A DNA stretch of 64,000 nucleotides from Haloarcula pelagica (GTDB lineage: Archaea; Halobacteriota; Halobacteria; Halobacteriales; Haloarculaceae). The stretch lies in NCBI RefSeq assembly GCF_030127105.1, contig NZ_CP126161.1, positions 868,001 through 932,000 on the forward strand. The letters are read 5' to 3'. The notes below the pieces were generated by a model. The model was not told where the DNA came from. It made no database searches and worked only from the letters and a program-made list of their open reading frames with translations. Positions 32,194 to 40,622 of this stretch are shown one piece after another; position 1 is the first letter of the stretch, and every line of letters begins with the position of its first letter. The position numbers and the translations under genes were made by a program.

Positions 32194-34344
32194 TCAGGCG
32201 CGGTCGGTGTCGTCGTCCGCGTCCGGGTCGGCGGTCGCGTCTTCCCCGTCGGCCGGGTCGTCGGCCTCGGGGTCCCACACCGTGACATCGTCCTCGTCGC
32301 CCTGGAGCAACGCGTCGAGGTCGACATCCGACTCGTCGCTCTCGTTGAGCGACTCGAAGATGTTGTCGGCCGTGTCGACGGCCGGATCGGTCTGGCGGTC
32401 CGAGTCGTCGGCGTCGGTCAGGTCACCCTCGTCCGCCGGTTCGTCGTCGGCGTCCTCGACGAAGGCGTCCAGCAGATCGGTGTCGTCGTTCGTCTCGTCG
32501 GACGCCCCCGTTTCCGCTGCACCGGCCGGCTGGTCCGTGTCAGCCCCAGCAGTCGACGGTTCGGTATCAGTCTCGTCGGCGGATCGTTCCGCTTCCGTCC
32601 CGTTCGGGTCAGCGGGCGATTCCGACGGTGTTCCGTCGGCGTCCGGGCTGTCGTCCGGCGCTGGCTCCGCGTCTGGATCGGCGTCCGGGGCGGTGCTGGA
32701 ATCGCCCGCGTCCGCGGATACGTCGTCGAGTGGGGACGGACCGGGCGCCGGTTCGGTCCCGGAATCGGCCCCGTCGGGTGTCCCGCCCAGGGCGTCGACG
32801 AGCGACTGGTCGTCGTCGGACGGGTCGGGAATCGCGTCGGCTCCGTCCGTGTCGTCGGCGGACGGTGCGTCCGCCGGGCGCTCGGGTTCGGGAGGGTCGT
32901 CCTCGCTTTCGGGACCTTCCGCCGGAGCGTCGTCCGCGCCCCCGTAGTCGTCGGTCTCGGCGGGCGCCGACTGCTCGGTTACGGTGTCGTCAGACGGGAC
33001 CACAGCCTCGGTAAACGGGGGCGCGGAGTCGTCGGTCTCAGGGAGTGGCTCGTCGGCCCCCGTCTCGGCCCGGTCGGCACCCGGCTGCGGGTCGGAACTG
33101 TCGTCCGTGGCCTGGTCACCGTCGGCCGGGACCGCACCCGTCGTCGCCCCGTCCCGAGTCTGTACTTCGGTGGGGTCGTCGCCCGCAGCGGCGGCGTCCA
33201 GCCGGCGCAAGGCGTCCGGGGTCGCGATCGCGTAGAGCACGTCCCCGGGGGCGAGGACGCGGCTCCTGGGCGGGATCGGCTCCGGTTTCGCGTCCTCGCG
33301 GGTGATTGCGACGACGGTGGCCTGCAACGCGCCGACGGTGACGCCGTCGAGGGCGCTGCTGGCTTCGACCGTCGCGGTCCCGAGGGTCTCGTCGGCCGCC
33401 CGGAGCAGCGACGCGAACTCCCGGTCAGGGCGGTCCTGGACCGGCAGCGTGACGAGTTTGTACTGCGTGTCGGGATCGACTTTCTGCGTGTCGGCCGCGT
33501 CGATAGCGACGGTGACGACCTCGCCGGCGACGCCGCGGAGTTCGCCCGTCAGGACCCGCCGGAGGGGGTTGGGCTCCCAGACCTGAACGAGGTCGCCGGC
33601 GCTCGCGGCGTTGGCCGGGTCCGCCCGGATGGCGACGGCGTTTGTCGCCGGCGGGAGCGTCGGCCCGATCCCCGCGGCCCGGGAGCCGACGGCGAGGTAC
33701 TCGATTGTCCCGTCGTCGCGCAGTTCCAGATCGACGTGGCCGACGCCGTAGTCGTTCTTGAGCCGGGAGACCAACCGCTCGCGGAGGTCGCCCTTGGTCA
33801 GTCGCCGCGGGAAGAGAAACCGCCGGCCGGCCAGTGTCTCCTTGGTCTTGTCGGGCATCGGATCGTAGCCGACGATGTCGTCGATCTCGTCGGGGAGCGT
33901 GACCGACGTGACACGTCCGACCGTCCGGACGATCTCGCTGACATCGGCGTCGATCTCCTTGCCCCCGGTCGCGGCGAACAGGTCGGTCCCCAGCCGCTCG
34001 CCGACGCGGATCCCGGTGTAGGCGCCCGCGCCGCCGACGACGAACGCCCCGAGGTTCGCCAGGATCGCCTCGGCGGCCAGCACGTCGTCGCTACCGCCGA
34101 TGACCTGGCCCAGCGCCGTCGTCGTCCCCATGTAGATCGCGACGGCGCTCAGCCCGACCAGGACCGCCAGTCCGGTCGGAGCACGCTCGCGGACGTACCA
34201 GCGATACACCAGCGCCACGGTTCCCGAGAGCGTGCCCGCGACGGCCGCCAGGCCGAGCAGGCCCGCGACGACACCGACGATCTGGTCGGTGAGCGTCCCG
34301 TTCTGCGGGACGACGCCCTGGAGCGCCAGCCCGAGTGCGGTCAC
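32194..34344 (-). CDS. membrane protein with TrkA-C/RCK-type domains and a 300-residue acidic tail
   Basis: This 716-residue protein starts at GTG within a GTGA overlap with the upstream gene. About four TM helices (IVGVVAGLLGLAAVAGTLSG, LAVLVGLSAVAIYMGTTTALG, AILANLGAFVVGGAGAYTG) are followed by cytoplasmic segments. These include a TrkA-C-like domain near residues 330-410 (DREFASLLRAADE, RSRVLAPGDVLYAIATPDALRRL). The last about 300 residues are disordered and extremely Asp/Ser/Glu/Pro-rich. With the upstream gene (same layout without the tail) it probably forms a hetero-oligomer that senses ligands bound to TrkA-C domains and regulates K+ or ion flux. The transport function itself is not evident. 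Confidence 0.72.
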   Translation of the reverse strand: MTALGLALQGVVPQNGTLTDQIVGVVAGLLGLAAVAGTLSGTVALVYRWYVRERAPTGLAVLVGLSAVAIYMGTTTALGQVIGGSDDVLAAEAILANLGAFVVGGAGAYTGIRVGERLGTDLFAATGGKEIDADVSEIVRTVGRVTSVTLPDEIDDIVGYDPMPDKTKETLAGRRFLFPRRLTKGDLRERLVSRLKNDYGVGHVDLELRDDGTIEYLAVGSRAAGIGPTLPPATNAVAIRADPANAASAGDLVQVWEPNPLRRVLTGELRGVAGEVVTVAIDAADTQKVDPDTQYKLVTLPVQDRPDREFASLLRAADETLGTATVEASSALDGVTVGALQATVVAITREDAKPEPIPPRSRVLAPGDVLYAIATPDALRRLDAAAAGDDPTEVQTRDGATTGAVPADGDQATDDSSDPQPGADRAETGADEPLPETDDSAPPFTEAVVPSDDTVTEQSAPAETDDYGGADDAPAEGPESEDDPPEPERPADAPSADDTDGADAIPDPSDDDQSLVDALGGTPDGADSGTEPAPGPSPLDDVSADAGDSSTAPDADPDAEPAPDDSPDADGTPSESPADPNGTEAERSADETDTEPSTAGADTDQPAGAAETGASDETNDDTDLLDAFVEDADDEPADEGDLTDADDSDRQTDPAVDTADNIFESLNESDESDVDLDALLQGDEDDVTVWDPEADDPADGEDATADPDADDDTDRA

Positions 34345-35558
34345 GCGATCCCCTCCGCGAACTCGGTCAGCGCGTCCCGCGGCCCCACGGCGTACAGCTC
34401 GTCACCCGCGGTCAGCTCGGTGTCGCCACGCGGTGCGAGCCGCCAGCCGCCCTGGGTGCGCACGGCCACGATAGCGACGCCGTAGGTCTCCCGGACCTGT
34501 GCGCTCCCGATCGTCCGCCCGTCGAGCGCACCGTCGGTCCCGACCGGGACCCGCTGGAACCGGCTGCCGGCCCGACGCAGCAACGAGACGAGTTCGAACT
34601 CCCGGCGGGTGCCGCGGGGCTCGACGACGACCTTGGCCCGTGAGGCCCGCAACAGGGGTTGGGCGTCGGTCCGGTTGACGCCGACGGTCAGCCGCCCCTG
34701 GCCGCCGTCGGTCGTCGGCGCCTGGACCGGCGTCGGGGGTTTCTCGGCGGCGTCGACGGCCGGCTCTTCGGGCGTCTCGACCGGTTTCGACCCCTCACAG
34801 CGGGCGCTGACGACGGTCCCCCGGACCTGTGCGTCCGTCGTCAATACGGTCACTTCGTCCCCGCGAGCCAGTCCCGTCGGGAGCACGGCGTCGACCGAGA
34901 CCGCGTGCCGACCGTCGCCGACGCGTTTCGAGAGCCCCGAGAAGGGCGGCGCCGCGACGACCGTCGCCTGCCCCCGCTCGTCGATACTCACGGCTACGTC
35001 ACCCAGGTCGTGTTCGGTCTTCAGGCGGTCGGCCAGCCGAGTCTCCAGTTCGCCGATCCGCAGGTCGACCGGGAAGGTCCACTCGCTGCCCCGGATCTCC
35101 GCCCGCAGCGGTTCCGAGAGCGGTGGGTACCCCTCCATGTCGGCGACCTCGCCGACGACGTGGATCCGGACCTCGTCGCGCCCGCCGACCAGGTCCGCCA
35201 GGTCCGTCGAGAGCTTCCGCTCGCGCAGGGACTGGAGAGAGAGCCGCTTCGGGAAGTTTGCGCCGATCTGGTCGCCCTTCGCGTGGGCGTACAGCGACAC
35301 CATCGCGACCACGAGGATCGCGGTGATGACCCGTTCGGCGTTGGGCAGGGACGTGATCGACTGGTCGGCAAGCGCGAGCAGTCCGCCGCTGACGCCGGCC
35401 AGCGCGATCGCCAGCACGGCCACACCGAACCCGGGCAGTGTCACCCCGGTGAAATATTTGAACGTAAACCCCAGCGCACCGGAGACGAGCGCGGGGATGA
35501 TCCCCACGAGCAGCCCCAGGTAGACGCCCAGGAGAATCTCGACCGGGAGCGAAGCCAT
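34341..35558 (-). CDS. membrane protein with TrkA-C domain, partner of the downstream acidic-tail protein
   Basis: This 405-residue protein has three TM helices at the N terminus (ILLGVYLGLLVGIIPALVSG, FGVAVLAIALAGVSGGLLAL, VITAILVVAMVSLYAHA). A domain LSLQSLRERKLSTDLADLVGG follows that is paralogous to the downstream gene's FPRRLTKGDLRERLVSRL region. Two beta-rich parts come next, ending with a TrkA-C-like stretch (FQRVPVGTDGALDGRTIG, LTAGDELYAVGPRDALTEF). GTGA coupling to 32194-34344 and the shared layout indicate duplication within an operon. It is divergent from a K+ channel gene, supporting an ion-homeostasis role. Confidence 0.75.
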   Translation of the reverse strand: MASLPVEILLGVYLGLLVGIIPALVSGALGFTFKYFTGVTLPGFGVAVLAIALAGVSGGLLALADQSITSLPNAERVITAILVVAMVSLYAHAKGDQIGANFPKRLSLQSLRERKLSTDLADLVGGRDEVRIHVVGEVADMEGYPPLSEPLRAEIRGSEWTFPVDLRIGELETRLADRLKTEHDLGDVAVSIDERGQATVVAAPPFSGLSKRVGDGRHAVSVDAVLPTGLARGDEVTVLTTDAQVRGTVVSARCEGSKPVETPEEPAVDAAEKPPTPVQAPTTDGGQGRLTVGVNRTDAQPLLRASRAKVVVEPRGTRREFELVSLLRRAGSRFQRVPVGTDGALDGRTIGSAQVRETYGVAIVAVRTQGGWRLAPRGDTELTAGDELYAVGPRDALTEFAEGIA

Positions 35559-35663
35559 GTCCCCACCGTATGTGCCCGGCAGTAAATCGCTTCCGGCGGG
35601 GATCACCCCACTGCGGCCAATCCGAGGCAGTACATTTAGGCCAGGCCACGGTGACAGGGAGGT

Positions 35664-36830
35664 ATGGACCAGCCACGGGACTGGGTCGGTGCGCGTGCCG
35701 CGATCCTTCTCCCGACGGTGGTCGCGATCCTCTCGTTTGCGACCGGGGTCGTCAACATCAGCGAAGCCGCTACCTTCGGCCCGGCGGCCGAGTACGTCCC
35801 GCGCAGCGCACAGCGGGCAGCGGGCTTTACCGGCGCACTGACCGGGTTCACGCTGCTAGTGGGGGTACTGGGACTGCGCCGTCGGCTCAGAGTGGCGTGG
35901 TACGTGACCGTCGTTCTCCTGCCGGTCTCGGCGGCACAGGGCCTCGTCCAGTCTTCTGCGGTGTCGGTGCCGCTCGTGGTGCTGTCGCTCGTCTCGATCC
36001 CGACGATGCTGTTCAATCGGCGGCGGTTCGACCGCGCGATCGACCTCTCGACGGCCCAACTGGCTGCGGGTGCGGCCCTGATCGGCGCACAGGTGTACGG
36101 CACCGTCGGTACCTTCGCGCTGCGGGAGGAGTTCAACAACGTCTCGACGCTGACCGACGCGTTCTACTACACGCTCGTGACCGCGAGCACCGTCGGCTAC
36201 GGCGACGTGACCCCCACGAGCGAGCAGGCGACGCTGTTCGCGATGTCGGTGGTCGTGCTTGGCACCGCCAGTTTCGCCATCGCGCTGGGGTCGCTGCTGG
36301 GGCCGGCCATCGAAAAGCGGCTCTCTGAGGCACTCGGGAACATGACTGACGCACAACTGGAACTGTTTCAGGACCACGTGCTGGTCCTGGGCTACGGCGA
36401 CCTGACGGAACCGATCCTCGAAGAACTGACCGGTGCAGTGGAGTTCGTGGTCATCACGCCGGACCCGGAGACGGCAACGCGGCTCCAGCAACAGGACATC
36501 GCCGTCCTCACCGCCGATCCCAGCGACGAGGAACCGCTCCAGCGGGCCGGCATCGAGGACGCGAGGGCAGTCGTCGCGGCCACCAACGACGACGCACAGG
36601 ACGCCCTGGCGCTGCTGACCGCGAAGAACCTGAACCCGGCGGCGACGTTCGTCGCGGCCGCGACCGACCGCGAGAACGTCGAGAAACTCCGTCGGGCCGG
36701 TGCGGACACGGTCATCAGCCCCGCCGTCATCGGCGGGCACCTGATCGTCCAGTCTGCGCTGGGTCGACAGGGGATGGAGAATCTAGCGGACACGATCCTC
36801 GAAGTCGACGAGGACGAACCCGACATCTAG
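35664..36830 (+). CDS. potassium channel with C-terminal RCK (TrkA-N) domain
   Basis: This 388-residue protein has four hydrophobic helices in residues 1-130, then a pore module with the selectivity filter TVGYGD (TLVTASTVGYGDVTPTSEQA) flanked by two TM helices. The RCK-N Rossmann domain follows from about residue 235 (HVLVLGYGDLTEPILEEL, a GxGxxx variant; FVVITPDPETATRLQQQD; AVVAATNDDAQDALALL; GADTVISPAVIGG). RCK domains gate K+ channels with nucleotide or Ca2+. K+ control is central in salt-in haloarchaea. It is divergent from the TrkA-C pair, with 105 bp between. Confidence 0.92.
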   Translation: MDQPRDWVGARAAILLPTVVAILSFATGVVNISEAATFGPAAEYVPRSAQRAAGFTGALTGFTLLVGVLGLRRRLRVAWYVTVVLLPVSAAQGLVQSSAVSVPLVVLSLVSIPTMLFNRRRFDRAIDLSTAQLAAGAALIGAQVYGTVGTFALREEFNNVSTLTDAFYYTLVTASTVGYGDVTPTSEQATLFAMSVVVLGTASFAIALGSLLGPAIEKRLSEALGNMTDAQLELFQDHVLVLGYGDLTEPILEELTGAVEFVVITPDPETATRLQQQDIAVLTADPSDEEPLQRAGIEDARAVVAATNDDAQDALALLTAKNLNPAATFVAAATDRENVEKLRRAGADTVISPAVIGGHLIVQSALGRQGMENLADTILEVDEDEPDI

Positions 36831-38272
36831 TTCCGGTCGACGATCGCCACGTCGGCCTCGACGGCTTCGAGCCGTTCGAAGGTCGGCGGCGAGATAAAGC
36901 GCGAGGCTGCGCTGCGGTCCTGACTGGCACCGATGACGACCAGGTCGTACTGTGACCCGGTCTGTGTGAGAAACGACTGGATGTCCGTCCGGGCGACCCG
37001 CGTCTCGAAGGTGCCCTCAAACGGTTCGACCAGGTTCGCCAGCATCTCCTCGGCCCGCCGGCGATCGGAGCGGGCGCCGATACAGGTCGCGACCGCGACC
37101 CGGCCGCTACGGCCGGCCAGGCGAGTCGCGAAGTCGACCATGTTGTGCGAGACATCGCTGGCCCGGCGCACCGAGACCAGGACGTGTTTCCAGCGAGTGC
37201 GGTCGGTCCGCGCACGGTGGACCAACACGTCGGTGTCACCGCCCAACAACTGCCGGAGGTACGGCGTGAGCGCGCCGTGTTCGCTCTCGTAGGGCGCGAC
37301 CACGAGGTCGCAGTTGACCTCGTCCGCCGTCCGGAGCGTGGTCGTGGCCGGGTCCCCGCCGTCGACGGCGACGACCACCTCACACGGGACGCCGGCGCGG
37401 GTCTCGATCCGGCCGGCCTCCCGCTCCAGGGCGTCGACACGGGTCGCCAGCTCCTCGTCCAGCGGGGACTCGCCGCCGGCGTCGGGGTCGATATCCGTCT
37501 CCTCGCCGTCCAGCAGCGCCCGCTCGGCGGCCGCGATCTCGCGATCCGAGACGAGATCGAGCAGGACGACCTTCCCGGCGTCGTGGGCCGCGGCCAGTCG
37601 CGCCCCCAGCAGCGCGGTCCGCCCCGGGGTCTCCCCCCGCATCGGGACCAGCACGTGGTCGTCGCCCTGTGTCGACTCGTAGAGGTACGTCGCCCGCCGG
37701 TCGTAGAACCGCTCGCGCCAGACGGTAAACACCACCGCGACGAGCGAACTCGCCAGGAAGATGCTCCCGAGGAAGGGGAGTTGCTGGGACGGCTGGAGCA
37801 ACAGCGTCAGGAGCGCGGTGGCGTAGCCCGACGGCTCCTCGATCCCCAGCGGCCAGGTCACCAGCCCGGTCAGCAGGACCGCACCGCCCGCGGCGACGGC
37901 GTTGACCGCGAACGGCCCCGGCGGCGTCACGAGAAACGACTGCGAGACCCACAGCGCCGCGAGGCCACAGGCCGCCCCGAGTGTCAGCCCGGCGACGAAC
38001 CGCCCCGGGCTGGAGTACTTCCCGGTCGGGTCGACGAAGAGCGTGTACGTGCCCGAGGCCAGCGGCGGAAAGAGCAGGAACGTCAGCGACGGGACGGCGT
38101 TCGCCAGCGCGGTCACCACGCCGATCAACAGCGGGACGACAACGAGCATCGAGAGGTGGACCAGATGGTCGGTGGTCTCCATCCAGCGGCGGAACTCCCG
38201 CACCTCGCGGCGCTCGACGCGGTGGAGTCGCTGGACTCCCGCCCGGACCCGATGTCTGATCCCGTCGAGCAT
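36827..38272 (-). CDS. HPP-family membrane protein with C-terminal universal stress domains
   Basis: This 481-residue protein has an N-terminal HPP-like membrane module of 5-6 helices with a conserved PLASGTYTLFVDPTGKYSSP loop and VTWPLGIEEPSGYATALLTLL. Two USP-like domains follow (DDHVLVPMRGETPGRTALLGARLAAAHD region, then WKHVLVSVRRASDVSHNMV and YDLVVIGASQDRSAASRF with an ATP-loop-like G-x-S). HPP proteins have been linked to nitrite transport in cyanobacteria and plants; here the substrate is unknown. It overlaps the convergent K+ channel gene by 4 nt. Confidence 0.8.
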   Translation of the reverse strand: MLDGIRHRVRAGVQRLHRVERREVREFRRWMETTDHLVHLSMLVVVPLLIGVVTALANAVPSLTFLLFPPLASGTYTLFVDPTGKYSSPGRFVAGLTLGAACGLAALWVSQSFLVTPPGPFAVNAVAAGGAVLLTGLVTWPLGIEEPSGYATALLTLLLQPSQQLPFLGSIFLASSLVAVVFTVWRERFYDRRATYLYESTQGDDHVLVPMRGETPGRTALLGARLAAAHDAGKVVLLDLVSDREIAAAERALLDGEETDIDPDAGGESPLDEELATRVDALEREAGRIETRAGVPCEVVVAVDGGDPATTTLRTADEVNCDLVVAPYESEHGALTPYLRQLLGGDTDVLVHRARTDRTRWKHVLVSVRRASDVSHNMVDFATRLAGRSGRVAVATCIGARSDRRRAEEMLANLVEPFEGTFETRVARTDIQSFLTQTGSQYDLVVIGASQDRSAASRFISPPTFERLEAVEADVAIVDRN

Positions 38273-38393
38273 GGCTGTGTTGACTCTGTGTGTCGGCGAG
38301 AGTAAAACCACCGCCCGGTCGGTGGGTAGCGAACGCCGCCGTGTTCGGAGACCCGACGAAAGACCGATTGGGCGGCCGCCCCAACGTCCGGTC

Positions 38394-39770
38394 ATGTGTG
38401 CCCAACAGGTGGGTCGGCCCGCCGACGCGCCGGTGACGCCGGGCGACCGGCCGCCATCTCTCGGCCGCGTCCCCGTCGTCGACAACACCGTCGCGATGGT
38501 ACGGGATCCGCTTGCCTTCTACGACCGCGTCGGCGCCCACGAGGCCGATGTCGTCGGCTACAACGTCGCCGGAACCACGGGCTACTTCCTCACCCACCCG
38601 GACCTCGTCGAACGGGTGCTGGTCACCGACGCCGGCGACTACGAGAAAGGCGCCCTGCTCCAGCGGACCCTCGGGAAGTTCGTCGGCGAGGGACTGTTTC
38701 TCCTGGAGGGCGAGGAGTGGCAGCGCCAGCGGACGGCGCTCCAGCCGGCGTTCTACCGGGACCGCATCGAGACCTACGGCGAGACGATGACCGACTTCGC
38801 CGCCGCGACCGCCGACGAGTGGACCGACGGGGAAGTCCTCGACGTTCGGCCGTCGATGCAGTCGCTCACGCTGCGTATCCTCGGCAAGACGCTGCTGGAC
38901 GTAGACATCGAGACCACCGCCGACGCACTCGAACCGCTGCTGTCGGCGCTCCGACACCGGCTCGATCCGCGGGCACTGTCGGCGTATCTCCCGCTGTGGG
39001 TCCCGACACCGATCAACCGCCGGGTGAACCGCTCGCTGGCGACGTTCGAGGCGACGCTCGACGACATCGTCGCCGCCCGCCGTCAGGAAGCCGAGGCGAC
39101 CCGCGAGGCCCGCGACGACGTGCTCTCGCTGTTGCTGGCGATGGACGAGGGGACGATGGACCGCGAGCGCCTGGGCGACCAGTTGCTGACCTTCCTCGTC
39201 GCCGGCCACGACACCACGTCGCTGACCCTGTCGTACGCCTGGTTCCTGCTGGCGACTCACCCCGACGTTCAGGAACGCCTCCACGACGAACTCGACGAGA
39301 CGCTGGACGGTGCGACCCCCGCACCCGCCGACCTCTTCGAGTTGCCGTATCTGGATCGAGTCCTCTCGGAGGTGCTTCGCCTCTACCCGCCGGCGTTTAC
39401 CGTCTTCCGACAGCCGACCGCGCCGGTCTCGCTTGGCGGCTACGAGATTGCCCCCGACGCACAACTGACCCTCCCCCAGTGGCTCGTCCACCGGGACGCC
39501 CGCTGGTACGACGACCCCGACGTCTTCCGTCCGGACCGCTGGACAGACGACTTCGAGGCGACGCTGCCCGACTACGCCTACTACCCCTTCGGCGGCGGCC
39601 CGCGCCACTGCATCGGGATGCGCTTCGCTCGGATGGAGGCGAAACTCGCGCTGGCGACGATCGCCCAGCGGTTCGCGGTCGACCCCGTCACGGAACCGCC
39701 CCTCGAACTGGCCATGCAGATCACCCTCTCGCCGGCCGAGCCGATCGAAGTCCGAGCACGGCAGCGCTGA
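38394..39770 (+). CDS. cytochrome P450 (haloarchaeal, CYP174-like)
   Basis: This 458-residue soluble P450 has all diagnostic motifs: I-helix FLVAGHDTTSLTLSYAW, K-helix ExxR in LSEVLRLYPP, PERF-like FRPDRWTDDF and the heme loop YPFGGGPRHCIGMRFA with the thiolate Cys. It is of the class-E type that accepts fatty acids or isoprenoids. Haloarcula-group genomes carry CYP174 members, which this probably is. No ferredoxin or reductase gene is adjacent. ATG 38394 gives MCAQQVGRPADAP. The frame is open much further upstream, but that part overlaps the HPP gene. Confidence 0.93.
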   Translation: MCAQQVGRPADAPVTPGDRPPSLGRVPVVDNTVAMVRDPLAFYDRVGAHEADVVGYNVAGTTGYFLTHPDLVERVLVTDAGDYEKGALLQRTLGKFVGEGLFLLEGEEWQRQRTALQPAFYRDRIETYGETMTDFAAATADEWTDGEVLDVRPSMQSLTLRILGKTLLDVDIETTADALEPLLSALRHRLDPRALSAYLPLWVPTPINRRVNRSLATFEATLDDIVAARRQEAEATREARDDVLSLLLAMDEGTMDRERLGDQLLTFLVAGHDTTSLTLSYAWFLLATHPDVQERLHDELDETLDGATPAPADLFELPYLDRVLSEVLRLYPPAFTVFRQPTAPVSLGGYEIAPDAQLTLPQWLVHRDARWYDDPDVFRPDRWTDDFEATLPDYAYYPFGGGPRHCIGMRFARMEAKLALATIAQRFAVDPVTEPPLELAMQITLSPAEPIEVRARQR

Positions 39771-39854
39771 CTGGACCCCGTCGCACACGCTCGTCTCTTT
39801 TTCGGTCGCCCGGGCTCTCGAAAGGCGTTTGGGGCCGGACCTGCAAGATCGGGT

Positions 39855-40400
39855 ATGCTCCGGGTCATCGGGCTGTTGTTGCTCATCCCGCTGTTCGACA
39901 TCGTGTTACTGGTGACCGTCGCCATCCCCTTCTTCGGTCCGCTCGTGACGGTCGCGCTCGTCGTCCTGACGGCGCTCGTCGGGATGCTCCTGGTCCGCGC
40001 GGAGGGCCGTGCGACGCTCAGATCGATCCAGCGGAAGCTCGCCACCGGCGAGGTCCCGACGGACGAACTCGTCGACGGCGGCCTGCTCATCGCCGCCGGC
40101 GCGTTCTTCCTCACCCCCGGGCTGGTGACCGACGCCGTGGGTCTGTTGCTCGCGATTCCGTTCACCCGCTATCCGATCCGGGCCGCCACCAACCGCTGGG
40201 TCGTCAGACCCTACATCGACGCCAAGACCGGCGGCTTCGCCAGCGGCCAGGTGTACGTCGGCGGCTTCCCCGACGAGGGCCAAGGCGGGATGGGCGCCGG
40301 CCAGGGCCCGGACGCCGGGTCCGGTCCCAGCGGTGGCTCGGGCTCGGGCTTTTCCCCCGACGACGCCACCGACGTGGACTTCGAAGACTCGGATCGGTAG
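39855..40400 (+). CDS. fxsA: FxsA family membrane protein
   Basis: This 181-residue protein starts MLRVIGLLLLIPLFDIVLLV, a typical FxsA opening, and has a second helix pair (VALVVLTALVGMLLVRAEG; GLLIAAGAFFLTPGLVTDAVGLLLAIP). A hydrophilic tail rich in Gly/Ser follows (GQGGMGAGQGPDAGSG), ending in acidic residues. In E. coli FxsA (suppressor of F exclusion of phage T7) binds a membrane protein; its archaeal role is unknown. The tail is longer than bacterial ones. Confidence 0.88.
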   Translation: MLRVIGLLLLIPLFDIVLLVTVAIPFFGPLVTVALVVLTALVGMLLVRAEGRATLRSIQRKLATGEVPTDELVDGGLLIAAGAFFLTPGLVTDAVGLLLAIPFTRYPIRAATNRWVVRPYIDAKTGGFASGQVYVGGFPDEGQGGMGAGQGPDAGSGPSGGSGSGFSPDDATDVDFEDSDR

Positions 40401-40487
40401 TCACTGCCCTGGTGCGGTTTCACACCCGAGCGCCCGCGAAACGTTACCCTTTTCACTACCCCTCGGGTACAATCTGGTGCGTCCAGC

Positions 40488-40561
40488 GGGCCAATAGCTC
40501 AATCAGGTTGAGCGCTCGGCTGATAACCGGGAGGTTCGCGGTTCAAATCCGCGTTGGCCCA
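40488..40561 (+). tRNA. tRNA-Ile (anticodon GAU)
   Basis: This is a 74-nt cloverleaf. The acceptor arms are GGGCCAA (40488-40494) and TTGGCCC (40554-40560), with discriminator A 40561. The anticodon stem is CTCGG/CCGGG with loop CTGATAA and anticodon GAT at 40522-40524. The T-arm is GCGGTTCAAATCCGC. No intron is seen and CCA is not encoded. It lies between FxsA and the PD-(D/E)XK protein gene. Confidence 0.95.
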
Positions 40562-40622
40562 CTCGCTTTCCTTCCGTTTCCTAGCCGATACGGACTCAGC
40601 AGTCGATCCCCCGGCCACCGTG

